A program made the translations under genes and the position numbers. DNA of 64,000 nt from Spirochaetales bacterium (GTDB taxonomy: Bacteria; Spirochaetota; Spirochaetia; UBA9216): contig JAEINK010000018.1 in the NCBI GenBank assembly GCA_016342585.1, positions 1 to 64,000 of the forward strand. The letters are read 5' to 3'. Every line of letters begins with the position of its first letter. Within the stretch, counting starts at the first letter, position 1. Shown piece by piece: positions 23,340 through 32,593 of this stretch. The notes beneath the pieces are model-generated. The model was not told where the DNA came from. It ran no database searches and saw nothing but the letters and a program-made list of their open reading frames with translations.

Positions 23340-24222
23340 TGAGTTCAATTCTGCAAGGATGAAAGCTCTTCGTGAGAGTGTTTTTTCCATACTTAATCCC
23401 GAAAAGAAAGAGATGCTCTCCTTTTATGATATAAAAAGTCTGATCAAACCCAAGGCCGAATTTTATATGGGGATGCAGACTGTTCCCCTGGACAAGATTG
23501 TTGGCAGTGAAGGGCGGTATCATGATTTTAACAGGGCCTTTTTACCCAAAAGAGAACACCTGAGGAGCAGGTGGCGGTCAATCAATGTGGCTGCTATCGA
23601 GGATGTCTATCTTCCTCCGGTCAAGTTGTTCAAGATTGGAGAGATCTATTTCGTGCGGGATGGGAATCACAGGGTCTCGGTTGCCAGGCTTCGGGGACAG
23701 ATCGATATCGATGCGGAGATTACCGAGTTGACTTCGGAGATAGATGTAGAACCGGAAGATACGGTATCCGAGCTTCGAAAAAAGGTTATTGCTTTTGAAT
23801 TGAACCGGATCCGTGAGCGATCCGGTCTGGCCGATTGGGTCAATTTTGAAGAGATCAAATTTACCGCACCCGGTAGGTATGAAGAGATGTTAAGGCATAT
23901 TCTGGGGCATCAGGAGTATCTTACACGGAAAGCCGAAGGGAAAGAGGTTCCTATCATGAAGGCTGCTCCGTCCTGGTTTATGTCAATCTATCTTCCTGTG
24001 GTAAATATCATTCTTGATGAGAAGCTAATGGAGCGTTTTCCCGATCGAACCGAGGCTGACCTCTATGTCTGGGTCATGAAGCACTGGAATGACCTGGAAG
24101 ATAGGTATGGGAATTATCCAAAGATTCAGAAGAATGGCCGCTGGCCTGGAAAGTTTATGATCAACAGGGTTTATATCCGAATATTAAAGTTCTTCAGGTT
24201 TATCTTTGGTAAAAAACGCTGA
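23308..24222 (+). CDS. ParB/Srx-fold protein of unknown role
   Basis: A 304-residue protein whose middle contains a ParB N-terminal-like fold: VPLDKIVGS near residue 58, then PPVKLFKIGEIYFVRDGNHRVSVARLRG, the arginine-containing loop of the ParB/sulfiredoxin superfamily. No helix-turn-helix DNA-binding domain of true ParB is evident; the C-terminal half is helical and ends with a basic, aromatic tail. It is not next to parA, so chromosome partition is unlikely. Tight overlap with the phosphoesterase suggests a shared nucleotide- or phosphate-related function. Confidence 0.7.
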   Translation: MKNQNLQTSDNEFNSARMKALRESVFSILNPEKKEMLSFYDIKSLIKPKAEFYMGMQTVPLDKIVGSEGRYHDFNRAFLPKREHLRSRWRSINVAAIEDVYLPPVKLFKIGEIYFVRDGNHRVSVARLRGQIDIDAEITELTSEIDVEPEDTVSELRKKVIAFELNRIRERSGLADWVNFEEIKFTAPGRYEEMLRHILGHQEYLTRKAEGKEVPIMKAAPSWFMSIYLPVVNIILDEKLMERFPDRTEADLYVWVMKHWNDLEDRYGNYPKIQKNGRWPGKFMINRVYIRILKFFRFIFGKKR

Positions 24223-24244
24223 AGAACCCTTTTTATCGGCTATC

Positions 24245-24278
24245 CAATAGCCCCCAGAGCTGATTCCGCGGGCTATTG
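24245..24278. terminator. Hairpin between convergent genes
   Basis: CCAATAGCCC and GGGCTATTG form a strong stem between the ParB-like gene and the convergent fhs gene. There is no long U-tract on either side, so it may be a bidirectional barrier rather than a classic terminator. Confidence 0.4.
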
Positions 24279-24294
24279 AATATGGCTGCCGACT

Positions 24295-26058
24295 TTAGAA
24301 TAATCCCTTAACCCTTCCGGTCTCAACATCTACATCAATGTTTCTAAAGGCTGGATCCGATGCCGTTCCGGGCATGAGTTTAATGTCTCCGGCTACCGGA
24401 ACAATGAATCCTGCTCCCTGATACACAAGGACATCGCGGATCGGGAGGATCCACCCTTTGGGTCTTCCTTTCAGGTTGGGATCATGTGAAAGGCTTAGGT
24501 GTGACTTCACCATACATGTTCCGAAATCCCTGATTTCAGGATTTTCCCCAATAGTTTTAAGTTTGATTTCGGCCTCGGGAGAGTAGGTGACACCATCGGC
24601 ACCATAGACCTCTTTCGCAATCTTTTCGATCTTAACCTTCACCGGATCGGAATCTGAATAAAGGAATTTAAAATCGGGTGTCTCTTCAGCCGCCTCTACA
24701 ACTGCCTCTGCAAGTTCAAGGGCGCCTTCACCACCTTTTTCCCAGTGGGAAGAAACGGCAACACGGGCTCCTGCTTTTTCAACAGCCTTCCGCACAACCT
24801 CTATCTCCTCCGGAGTATCTGTATAAAAACTGTTGATACAGACAACAACAGGTATTCCGCTCTTTTTAACAGTTTCGATATGGGCCAGAAGATTTTCCAT
24901 ACCCTTTTCAACCAGGTCGGTATTCTTCTCTATATACGCCTTGTCGAGGGGTTTTCCCGGGGCAACTCTTGGTCCTCCTCCATGCATCTTGAGGGCTCGA
25001 ATTGTCGCTACAATTACTGAAACATTGGGAGTAAGGCCTGAGAACCGGCATTTCAGGTTCCAGAATTTCTCGAATCCGATATCGGCTCCGAAACCACTCT
25101 CTGTAACATGGTAATCGGCGAGTTTAAGGCCAAGCCTGTCGGCAATAATTGAAGACTGCCCAATAGCTATATTGGCAAAAGGACCGGCATGAACAAGAAC
25201 CGGTTGTCCCTCAATCGTCTGGAGAAGGGTAGGGTTGATGGCTTTGGCCATTATGGCTGTCATGGCACCACCAACTTCAAGATCATCGGTCGTAACAGGA
25301 CCGCCCTTTTTATTATAGGCTACAACCATCTTGCCGATTCTTGCTCTTAAATCACCCAGATCTTTGGCTACCGCCAGGATGGCCATTAACTCGGATGAAA
25401 CGGTGATCTGAAACCCGCTGTTCATCATGAAACCGTCCATCTTTCCACCCTGGCCTATGGTTATATTACGCAAAGCCTGAGCTGAAAAGTCGATTGCCCA
25501 TCCTATGGCAGGATTTCTGGGATCAATATCGAGCCTCTTCAGGTTTTTTTTGGCCAGTGTTTCATCCCCATAGTTGAACTCATGCTGAATCCTTGCTGTG
25601 AGGGCGACCATGGCCAGGTTATGGGCATTGGTGATCGCATCGATATCGCCGGTCAGGCCAAGACTGAAATCGGTCAGGGGAATACACTGAGCAAGTCCTC
25701 CTCCAGCGGCAGATCCTTTGATATTGAATGTGGGACCCCCTGAAGGCTGTCGGATGGCTCCTGTTACGGATTTCCCCAGTTTCCCAAGCCCTTCAACAAG
25801 GCCCATCGTCGTAGTTGTTTTTCCTTCCCCCAGGGGTGTCGGGGTAATGGCAGTGACTTCAATATATTTTCCGTCTTTCTTGTTTTTTAAACGTTCCAGA
25901 ATCGTTCTAAAATCAAGTTTTCCTATATAGTGTCCATAGGGTAGAATTTCTTCTGGTTCAAGACCTAACTCTTCCGCGAGTTTGACTACCGGTTTCATAT
26001 TTTCTTCAGCGGCCTGGGCGACCTCCCAGTCCTTCATATTTACAGGATCGAGCTTCAT
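24295..26058 (-). CDS. fhs: Formate-tetrahydrofolate ligase
   Basis: ATP-dependent synthesis of 10-formyl-THF from formate. The 587-residue sequence has the P-loop-like [37 protein letters not shown], and the long conserved blocks [14 protein letters not shown]- and NLLAHIETV-type typical of the family. AAGGAGAT precedes the ATG. It is slightly longer than the usual 555-560 residues, mostly at the N-terminus. With folD it supplies one-carbon units for purines or runs in reverse to gain ATP during purine or amino-acid fermentation, as in many anaerobes. Confidence 0.96.
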   Translation of the reverse strand: MKLDPVNMKDWEVAQAAEENMKPVVKLAEELGLEPEEILPYGHYIGKLDFRTILERLKNKKDGKYIEVTAITPTPLGEGKTTTTMGLVEGLGKLGKSVTGAIRQPSGGPTFNIKGSAAGGGLAQCIPLTDFSLGLTGDIDAITNAHNLAMVALTARIQHEFNYGDETLAKKNLKRLDIDPRNPAIGWAIDFSAQALRNITIGQGGKMDGFMMNSGFQITVSSELMAILAVAKDLGDLRARIGKMVVAYNKKGGPVTTDDLEVGGAMTAIMAKAINPTLLQTIEGQPVLVHAGPFANIAIGQSSIIADRLGLKLADYHVTESGFGADIGFEKFWNLKCRFSGLTPNVSVIVATIRALKMHGGGPRVAPGKPLDKAYIEKNTDLVEKGMENLLAHIETVKKSGIPVVVCINSFYTDTPEEIEVVRKAVEKAGARVAVSSHWEKGGEGALELAEAVVEAAEETPDFKFLYSDSDPVKVKIEKIAKEVYGADGVTYSPEAEIKLKTIGENPEIRDFGTCMVKSHLSLSHDPNLKGRPKGWILPIRDVLVYQGAGFIVPVAGDIKLMPGTASDPAFRNIDVDVETGRVKGLF

Positions 26059-26184
26059 TAACCAATCTCCTTTTCATTCAAGCGTATACTCTATGGTAAG
26101 CCATAATTCTCCATTTGAAAAGTAATAATAATTAATAAAATGGAGATATTTTGGAAAAAATAAAACTCCTGGAGATATTTATAA

Positions 26185-27096
26185 TTGTCTAATGAAGTAA
26201 AAACTTGCTTACTTCATCCTGGCATGTTAAATTCCTGTATGCAAGTATCCGGTGGTATAATATTAATTAAAAACATTCTTGACGATCTCCCTACGGCGGA
26301 GAAAAAAGTAGCGGAATATATAATAAAAAATCCTAAAAAGATTCCCCAGATTAAAATAACAGAGCTGGCCGAGAAAAGCGGTGGAAGTGCTGCCGGAGTT
26401 GTCCGGCTTTGTAAGCGGTTGGGAATTGAGGGGTACAGGGATCTGCAGCTCAGGATTAATCTTGATGTGAATAAGAATTTTCATGAAGAAGATTTCTCCA
26501 AACTCGTTCCCGGTCTTCCGGATGACGTCATCATGCGGAGTATTATCAAGAATAATCAGAAGGGATTAGGTGAACTCCTTGAGGTCATGAATCCGGATCT
26601 GGCTGTCCGTACTGTGGATGCCATTGATGAGGCGAGTCATGTGGATATCTATGGCGTGGGCGCTTCGGGGATTGTTGCTCTGGATCTGTATCAGAAGCTT
26701 CAGCGTATTGGAAAGGGATGCAGTTATAATCCTGATCCGCATATGCAGATTACAAGTGCCTGCGGCCTCGCTCCTGGTCAACTCGTTTTTGCCATCTCCT
26801 ATTCTGGAGAGACCTCCGAGGTGGTTAAAGCGACCAGAGAGGGAAAAGAGAGCGGTGCCAGGGTTGTGACCCTCTGTCGTTTTGGTAAAACAACACTTTC
26901 GGAATTGGGGGATATTAAACTCTATGTTCCCGCCTCTGAACCTTTAATCAGGGAAGGTGCCATGGCATCACGAATCGCCCAGCTTACGGTAATAGACATC
27001 CTTTTTTCAATTCTGGTTTATCGGGATCTGGATTCTGCTGTTAATCATCTAAGACGAACACTCGATGCCGTTAAGGGACGGACATCAAAAAACTGA
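26185..27096 (+). CDS. RpiR/MurR-family transcriptional regulator
   Basis: Phosphosugar-sensing repressor or activator of 303 residues. The N-terminal RpiR helix-turn-helix (LPTAEKKVAEYI, then ITELAEKSGGSAAGVVRLCKRLGIEGYRDL) is followed by a SIS domain (VDIYGVGASGIVALDLYQKL, then FAISYSGETSEVVKATREGKESGA). The TTG at 26185 has a GGAGA site; ATGs at 26224 and 26239 are alternatives that lack one, and family similarity begins only near 26275, so the start is uncertain. It precedes the sugar ABC transporter genes and lies with a NamZ-type muramidase, as MurR does with muramate genes. It probably senses a sugar phosphate from that pathway. Confidence 0.86.
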   Translation: MSNEVKTCLLHPGMLNSCMQVSGGIILIKNILDDLPTAEKKVAEYIIKNPKKIPQIKITELAEKSGGSAAGVVRLCKRLGIEGYRDLQLRINLDVNKNFHEEDFSKLVPGLPDDVIMRSIIKNNQKGLGELLEVMNPDLAVRTVDAIDEASHVDIYGVGASGIVALDLYQKLQRIGKGCSYNPDPHMQITSACGLAPGQLVFAISYSGETSEVVKATREGKESGARVVTLCRFGKTTLSELGDIKLYVPASEPLIREGAMASRIAQLTVIDILFSILVYRDLDSAVNHLRRTLDAVKGRTSKN

Positions 27097-27184
27097 TGAA
27101 ATGATATTCGCTGTAAATTCGAATAATATTGTGTAGGGATTCTTTTTAGAAAAAATTATCCAGGAAAATGTCAAAAAATAGAAA

Positions 27185-27260
27185 AAAGTGAAAAACATTT
27201 TTATACATTCAAGTTAAAAGTGAAAAATATTTTGACATCTAAAGTTTATCAATATATAAT
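27185..27260 (+). promoter_or_regulatory. Consensus promoter with paired repeats, sugar transporter
   Basis: TTGACA (27232-27237) and TATAAT (27255-27260) with 17-bp spacing form a perfect sigma-70-type promoter 30 bp before the binding-protein gene. Two 17-bp direct repeats, AAAGTGAAAAACATTTT (27185-27201) and a copy with one change (27217-27233), are 32 bp apart, three helical turns. The second abuts the -35 box. They are the likely binding sites of the RpiR regulator encoded just upstream. Confidence 0.65.
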
Positions 27261-27290
27261 AATTTTTAGAAAAAGAAAAAGGAGTTACAA

Positions 27291-28580
27291 ATGAAAAAGA
27301 TCTTTCTGATCGTTATGATGGTTGTACTATCGATGGCATTATTTGCCGGCGGTTCCCAGGATGAACCCGCGAACACCCCCGCTGTTGCTAAAACTGAAAT
27401 GGTAACAGTTTCAATCTGGGGCTGGAGAGCCCAGGATGCGACTGTCTGGGAAAAAGTGGAAGCCGCTTTACAGGCAAAAGGCGAGAATATTGATATCGAA
27501 TTCCAGTCCTATGCTCCCACCGAGTATGACTCCAAAATGAATCTTTCCATTCAGGGCGGATCTGCTGCCGATATCGTTTATACTCGCCGTCTTCCCGGTG
27601 ACAGAACCCAGGCTCTGATCGATAATGGTTATATTGAAGCTATTGATGGTCAACTGGATCTTTCCAACATCTCCGAAACAACTCTGAATTCTATTCGAAG
27701 CAATGATAAGGTTTGGGGAGTTCCCTTTGCCAATCAGGTAATCGGTGTCTTCTATAATACAGAGATCTTTGAAAAATATGGATTTGATGAACCCGAAAGC
27801 TGGGCAGAGCTTCTTTCAATTTGTGAAACCCTCGACGCTGATGGTGTTACTCCCTTCATGGTTCCCGGTAAAGAGGGGTGGGCCCTCGCTATGCAGAATG
27901 CCATGACCGGTGTTTCCATGCCTGGACAGGATTGGATCAAGGCCGCATCCATGGGTGATGCAAAATTTTCCGACCCCGCATTCGTCGATCTCCTTACAAA
28001 GATGAATGATCTTAAGAAATACTACCAGAAAGACTTTACCGCCAACTCAGTTGCAGAAATGAGTGCAGGTTTTGCTTTCGGTCAGGCTGCCATGGTTTTC
28101 TACGGCATATGGGAAGTTAAAACATGGCAGGAGTTGAATCCTGACTTCGTACCCGGATATTTCCCCGTTCCCCCTGCCGAAAAATCAATGGATCCCGCTG
28201 TATATGTATACATGGATGGTTCCTATGGTCTTAATGCTGCTGCTAAAGAGAAAGCCGCCGCCCTTAAGGTTCTCCAGTTTACAGCGACCCCCGACTACGG
28301 TACTATATTTGCAGAAGACCGCGGTGAAATCACCGCAGTTAAAGGGGTAGCTATCCCTTCAGACAATGCGATTCTGGCCGAATGTTATGCTGCTGGAAAC
28401 GAAATTGCCGGAGAATACCTCTACTGGGTTGGGTCTCCATTTGCCGCTGGAACACCTAATGTTTATACCGTTTTAAGGGAACGGCTTCAGGCCATGTACC
28501 TTGACGAAATTACTCCCGCTCAGCTGGCTGTTGAAGTTCAGGAAGGGTTGGAGATGTGGTTCGGACCATATCAGAAATAG
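27291..28580 (+). CDS. Sugar ABC transporter substrate-binding protein
   Basis: Extracellular family 1 solute-binding protein of 429 residues. A signal peptide (residues 1-20, ending LFAGGSQDE) is typical of spirochaete binding proteins and lacks a clear lipobox cysteine, so it may be free in the periplasm. The mature part contains SIWGWRAQDATVWEKV, SIQGGSAADIVYTR and YLYWVGSPFAAGTPNVY, matching the oligosaccharide and amino-sugar binding group. A strong promoter and GGAG site precede it and a strong hairpin follows, which fits high expression of the binding protein relative to the permeases. Confidence 0.9.
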   Translation: MKKIFLIVMMVVLSMALFAGGSQDEPANTPAVAKTEMVTVSIWGWRAQDATVWEKVEAALQAKGENIDIEFQSYAPTEYDSKMNLSIQGGSAADIVYTRRLPGDRTQALIDNGYIEAIDGQLDLSNISETTLNSIRSNDKVWGVPFANQVIGVFYNTEIFEKYGFDEPESWAELLSICETLDADGVTPFMVPGKEGWALAMQNAMTGVSMPGQDWIKAASMGDAKFSDPAFVDLLTKMNDLKKYYQKDFTANSVAEMSAGFAFGQAAMVFYGIWEVKTWQELNPDFVPGYFPVPPAEKSMDPAVYVYMDGSYGLNAAAKEKAAALKVLQFTATPDYGTIFAEDRGEITAVKGVAIPSDNAILAECYAAGNEIAGEYLYWVGSPFAAGTPNVYTVLRERLQAMYLDEITPAQLAVEVQEGLEMWFGPYQK

Positions 28581-28591
28581 TTTAATTCCGA

Positions 28592-28628
28592 TAAGGGCCC
28601 CGATTTTTGAGGGGCCCTATTTTTTTTA
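28592..28628 (+). terminator. Intra-operon terminator/attenuator
   Basis: AGGGCCCC and GGGGCCCT form an 8-bp GC-rich stem with a 9-base loop followed by TATTTTTTTT. It lies between the binding-protein gene and the permease genes, a common device for making more binding protein than permease. Confidence 0.85.
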
Positions 28629-28638
28629 AGGGAATCAC

Positions 28639-29556
28639 ATGAATATATCTGAACTAAAATTGAAAGATAAAGGATATCTATGGATGGCACTGCCAATGGT
28701 AGTGATCTACACCCTCTTTATAGCCTATCCCTTTATCTCCAGTCTTTTCTTGAGCTTCTTCGATTGGCCGGGCATCGGACCAAAGATATTTGTCGGTCTG
28801 GATAACTACAAGAATGTCCTTGGGGGATATATGAGCCGCGAGTTCTATCGCGCCCTGGGGCATAATGTATATTTCTTTGTTTTTGACTGGATCATAACCA
28901 TGATTCCCGGATTGATCCTGGCACTCTGCCTTTCGGTTGGCTTACGGGGATCGGATTTTTTCAAAACGGTCTTCTTTATTCCGAACACCCTTTCTATTGT
29001 AATCGTTGGATTTCTATGGGCTCTGCTTTTAAATCCACAATGGGGATTTATCAATCAGGTTTTTAAGCTGATAGGACTCGACTCCCTCGCCCGGGCCTGG
29101 CTGGGAGATACTGCCCTGGCTCTGCCGACCATAATAGTTGTATCCGCCTGGCGAAGTATGGGGTTTTACATTTTAACCTATCTTGCTGCTATTGTCGGTA
29201 TTGATAAAAGCATGCTTGAGGCGGCACAAATCGATGGGGCCACAACAATACAGACTATCTGGCGGATTATTATTCCCCAGCTTTTACCTGTGACAGCCAC
29301 TATGACAATATTAAAAGTCATATGGAGTTTTAATGTCTTTGATATTGTTTATGCTATGGAAGGATCGCAAGGGGGGCCGGCAGGTTCAACTGATGTTCTT
29401 GGAACCCTCTTTTATAGAATAGCTTTCGGCGGTCTGGGGAGTTCTCAGGTCGGTATGGGGCTGGGTGCTACGGTTGTCACCCTCATTTTCCTACTGGTTT
29501 TTCCTGTTTCTATCCTTTACATCTTTTTAATTGAAAAACGTCAGGAGAGGGGGTAA
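28639..29556 (+). CDS. Sugar ABC transporter permease (MalF type)
   Basis: Inner-membrane permease of 305 residues with six hydrophobic segments. The cytoplasmic EAA loop reads EAAQIDGATTIQTIWRIIIPQLLP (about residues 195-218), which contacts the ATPase. No ATPase is encoded in this operon, so a shared MsmK/UgpC-type ATPase elsewhere probably serves it, as is usual for this family. It is followed 2 bp later by the second permease gene. Confidence 0.92.
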   Translation: MNISELKLKDKGYLWMALPMVVIYTLFIAYPFISSLFLSFFDWPGIGPKIFVGLDNYKNVLGGYMSREFYRALGHNVYFFVFDWIITMIPGLILALCLSVGLRGSDFFKTVFFIPNTLSIVIVGFLWALLLNPQWGFINQVFKLIGLDSLARAWLGDTALALPTIIVVSAWRSMGFYILTYLAAIVGIDKSMLEAAQIDGATTIQTIWRIIIPQLLPVTATMTILKVIWSFNVFDIVYAMEGSQGGPAGSTDVLGTLFYRIAFGGLGSSQVGMGLGATVVTLIFLLVFPVSILYIFLIEKRQERG

Positions 29557-29558
29557 AT

Positions 29559-30386
29559 ATGCTACAGGTTAAAGGTTATCAAAGAACATTAATTTTTGTA
29601 CTTCTGATTGTCTGGGCGCTCATCAATCTCTTTCCCCTGGCCGTCATGGTTGTCTCCGGTTTTAAATCAACCCGGGAGATTTTTCTGAACCCCTTTGGAC
29701 TGCCGGAGGCCTGGTCCATGGCTTCCTATCAAAAAGCCTGGAATGTGGCCCATTTTGGTACCTATTTTAAGAACTCAGTTATAGTCACCCTGATATCTAT
29801 CGTAACCATTCTGATCATAAGTTCAATGGGTGCCTATGTTCTTGCCAGGTTCGAATTCAGGGGGCGGCGAGCTCTCTTTCTCTACATTCTGGCCGGTCTT
29901 GCCATGCCGGTGAGGCTTGCCATTATTCCTATATTCCTTATTATTCGGTCTCTTCACCTGACAAATACTTTTTTTGCTTTGATCCTGGTTTATACTGCCG
30001 GTGGAATATCTTTTTCAACCTTTCTCCTGGTAAATTTTTTTAAGAACATACCCATGGATCTGGAAGATGCTGCCAGAATTGACGGGGCGAGTTACTTCAG
30101 GATCTATGCACAGATACACCTTCCGCTTTTAAGACCGGCCCTGGCCACGGTTACTGTCTTCAATTTTATCCGTGTCTGGAATGATTTTTTCTTTCCGCTG
30201 ATTTTTATTGACAGTAATTCAAAGAAAACAATTCCTCTTGGCATTCAGAACTTCTTTGGTGAGTACTCTGTCGCCTGGGATATGCTCTTCTCGGGTCTCA
30301 ATATCGCGGTAATTCCAGTCATTATTTTCTTTATTATCATGAGTAAGCAGTTTATTGGCGGTCTGACTGAAGGTGCGATAAAGTAA
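29559..30386 (+). CDS. Sugar ABC transporter permease (MalG type)
   Basis: Second permease, 275 residues, with six hydrophobic segments and the EAA loop LEDAARIDGASYFRIYAQIHLPLLRP (from about residue 167). The C-terminal QFIGGLTEGAIK is the standard end for MalG/CUT1 permeases. It pairs with the permease upstream and binding protein to form a CUT1-type importer. The kinase gene starts a single base after its stop. Confidence 0.92.
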   Translation: MLQVKGYQRTLIFVLLIVWALINLFPLAVMVVSGFKSTREIFLNPFGLPEAWSMASYQKAWNVAHFGTYFKNSVIVTLISIVTILIISSMGAYVLARFEFRGRRALFLYILAGLAMPVRLAIIPIFLIIRSLHLTNTFFALILVYTAGGISFSTFLLVNFFKNIPMDLEDAARIDGASYFRIYAQIHLPLLRPALATVTVFNFIRVWNDFFFPLIFIDSNSKKTIPLGIQNFFGEYSVAWDMLFSGLNIAVIPVIIFFIIMSKQFIGGLTEGAIK

Positions 30387-30387
30387 G

Positions 30388-31350
30388 ATGATGGAAGCGC
30401 CTCCCTTTAGGCTTGTTCTCGATTCAGGGGCCACAAGCTGCCGGTATGTTACCTATCAGGAGCCTTCAATCCCCCTTTCCAGTGGAGTCCTCAACGGGAT
30501 CAATTACACTGAAGAGGGGGAGGGAGGAATCCTGCGTCTCTTTTCCGAGTTAAAGCTCCTTCTCCAGGGGGGGGCAGCTCCGGATGTTATCGGGATTGCC
30601 CTGGCCGGTGCCGGGCGGAAGGATATAAATCGGCGTGTTCGCCGGGATCTCCTTAAACATCTGCCTGAAAACTGGGGGCACCTGGGACTTTACTTTTTTC
30701 ATGATGGTGAGGCGGCTCTCTGGGCGGCTCTTGGTGATAAGCCCGGGATCGTCGTGGCAGCAGGTACGGGATCCATTGCTTCCGGGCGGGATCCTGAGGG
30801 GAGCCCCTTGAGAGCCGGCGGATGGGGCCGTCTGGCCGGAGATGAAGGAAGCGCCTATTGGATTGGTTTACGAGCTGTTCAAGTTGCTCTCCGGGCTTTC
30901 GACGGGAGGGAAGAGGATACCCTGCTTGAAAAAACTTTATGTGATAATATCGGGTTGAAAGAGACCCAGGAGCTTGTCGCCTGGGTTCATCTTCCTGAAC
31001 GTACAAAAGATGAAATCGCTGCCCTGGCCCCGCTTGTGGAGGATGCTGCCAACAGGGGTGATGCTCCCGGGCTTAAAATTATAGATGAAGCCGCTTATGA
31101 ACTTGCTGCTCTTGCACTCACATTAATTAAAAAGGGTGGTTTTTCCTCCGAGGTGAGGGTGGGGACAACCGGTTCAGTTTTCAGAAAAAATGTACGGGTC
31201 TTTGAGGGGTTTAAAAGGTATATAAAAGCCCAATACCCCGCGTCTGATATTCAGAAGCCCCGGGGGGATAACCTTCAAGGGGCAATCGAACTTACCGAGT
31301 CACTTCTTGTTGAAAAGGATCCGAGGCGTATCCGTTCCTACTCCTGGTAG
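30388..31350 (+). CDS. BadF/BadG-type sugar kinase, MurK/GlcNAc kinase-like
   Basis: ASKHA-fold kinase of 320 residues. The phosphate loop is LVLDSGATSCRYV, and GIVVAAGTGSIASGRD with GGWGRLAGDEGSAYWIG match the BadF/BadG/BcrA/BcrD family, which includes N-acetylglucosamine kinase and the clostridial MurNAc/GlcNAc kinase MurK. It is the last gene of the transporter operon and meets the NamZ-type gene tail to tail with a 13-bp overlap. The neighbours make GlcNAc or MurNAc phosphorylation after uptake the best guess. A MurQ etherase for MurNAc-6-phosphate is not in the window. Confidence 0.8.
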   Translation: MMEAPPFRLVLDSGATSCRYVTYQEPSIPLSSGVLNGINYTEEGEGGILRLFSELKLLLQGGAAPDVIGIALAGAGRKDINRRVRRDLLKHLPENWGHLGLYFFHDGEAALWAALGDKPGIVVAAGTGSIASGRDPEGSPLRAGGWGRLAGDEGSAYWIGLRAVQVALRAFDGREEDTLLEKTLCDNIGLKETQELVAWVHLPERTKDEIAALAPLVEDAANRGDAPGLKIIDEAAYELAALALTLIKKGGFSSEVRVGTTGSVFRKNVRVFEGFKRYIKAQYPASDIQKPRGDNLQGAIELTESLLVEKDPRRIRSYSW

Positions 31351-32480
31351 AGGTAATATTTTTCATTCCTCTTTTCGAAACCTGCCGCATCTCTATTTAT
31401 CTCATCTATAATATTGCGAATGGGTTCCAGTTCATCCAGAGAATTCCTTAAGCTGTCGGTTCCCGCCAATTTATCAAAGAAAAAATCCTCCTCTTTTTCC
31501 CAATCGGGAAGCCATATCACTTTTCCCGGGTAGAGTGATAAAATGGTATGAAGAATAGTAATCCCGGTTGCCAGAGGACGGAATGCTTTACGATCGGTAA
31601 CATTCAATAAAACCCCTTCACAAGTTTCTCCCTTCCATTTGGAAAATGTAGGTGTGAAAAAGAGCGAGGTGAATATTATCCCCGGCAGATCCTGCTGCCT
31701 CAGGGCCTCTCTTAACTCTTCACCATCTATGAAGGGGGCCCCGATGATTTCGAAGGGGCGGGTTGTTCCCCGTCCTTCCGAAAGGCTTGTGCCCTCTATC
31801 AGGCAGGTCCCTGGATAGACCAGGGCTGTATCACGGGTTGGCAGGTTGGGTGAGGGGAGGTGCCAGGCAAGATTTTGATCCCAAACATGATTGTTCCGCC
31901 GGTATCCTTCCATAGGTATAGTTTTTAGATTTACCTTTGGAAAGAAATTATCTTTAAGGTATAGAGCATATTCACATATGGTAAGTCCTGTTGTGACAGG
32001 CAGGCCGAATCCGCCTACAAAACTCTCAAACTCTTTTTCAATAGGGCTGCCTTCAACAGATTTATCCAGAATGGGATTCGGTCTGTCAGTCACTATGATT
32101 TCAGTTCCCGTTGCTTCACAAACCTCCATTGAATAGGCCAGGGTGTAAAGGTAGGTATAGTATCGGCAGCCAACTTCCTGGATATCAAAAAGCAGGGTAT
32201 CAAGATTGGAAAGCATGGCCGAATCTGGAGCCAGACGGGATCCATAGAGGGAGTATACGGGGATCCCCTTGAAAAATTCATCACCCACAATAACAGCATC
32301 CTGAGCTTCTCCCCTGAATCCATGCTCAGGTCCAAACAGGGCTTTTAGGTTAAACCCCTCATTTATCAGAGCCTGCCAGACGGGAATCCCTCTGGAAGTA
32401 ATCCCGGTTGGATTTGTTATAAGACCTATTTTTTTAGAGCTTTCTTTTTTTTCAGATAAAAACCTGTCGATCCCTGTCAT
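31338..32480 (-). CDS. NamZ-like exo-beta-N-acetylmuramidase (DUF1343)
   Basis: A 380-residue protein of the DUF1343 family, whose characterised member NamZ removes terminal MurNAc from peptidoglycan fragments. Family motifs are clear: GLITNPTGI, LFGPEHGFRGEAQDA, LFDIQEVGCRYYTYLYTL, VTDRPNPI, PSPNLPTRDTALVYPG and EGTSLSEGRGTTRPFE. No signal peptide is seen, so it would act in the cytoplasm on imported disaccharides, unlike exported NamZ proteins. A CAGGAG site precedes the start. It faces the amino-sugar transporter and kinase operon, which makes peptidoglycan-derived sugar use very likely. Confidence 0.88.
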   Translation of the reverse strand: MTGIDRFLSEKKESSKKIGLITNPTGITSRGIPVWQALINEGFNLKALFGPEHGFRGEAQDAVIVGDEFFKGIPVYSLYGSRLAPDSAMLSNLDTLLFDIQEVGCRYYTYLYTLAYSMEVCEATGTEIIVTDRPNPILDKSVEGSPIEKEFESFVGGFGLPVTTGLTICEYALYLKDNFFPKVNLKTIPMEGYRRNNHVWDQNLAWHLPSPNLPTRDTALVYPGTCLIEGTSLSEGRGTTRPFEIIGAPFIDGEELREALRQQDLPGIIFTSLFFTPTFSKWKGETCEGVLLNVTDRKAFRPLATGITILHTILSLYPGKVIWLPDWEKEEDFFFDKLAGTDSLRNSLDELEPIRNIIDEINRDAAGFEKRNEKYYLYQE

Positions 32481-32509
32481 GTATAACTCCTGATATCATT
32501 GTCATACTA

Positions 32510-32556
32510 AAAAATCCCCAAAGTCCAAAACCATTAACGGAAGGACCCCGGGGATT
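32510..32556 (-). terminator. Terminator of the amidohydrolase gene
   Basis: Read on the minus strand, AATCCCC and GGACCCC-type bases near 32540-32556 pair with GGGGATT near 32513-32519, and the stem is followed by TTTTTTAG. It lies just after the carbamoyl amidohydrolase stop. Confidence 0.6.
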
Positions 32557-32593
32557 CTATCATATTAAATCCAATTAAAGCTCAGTATGAACT

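Noticed and set aside
22602-24222. ParB-like gene as part of a chromosome partition locus
   Set aside because: No ParA gene, no parS-like palindromes and no helix-turn-helix DNA-binding domain are visible.
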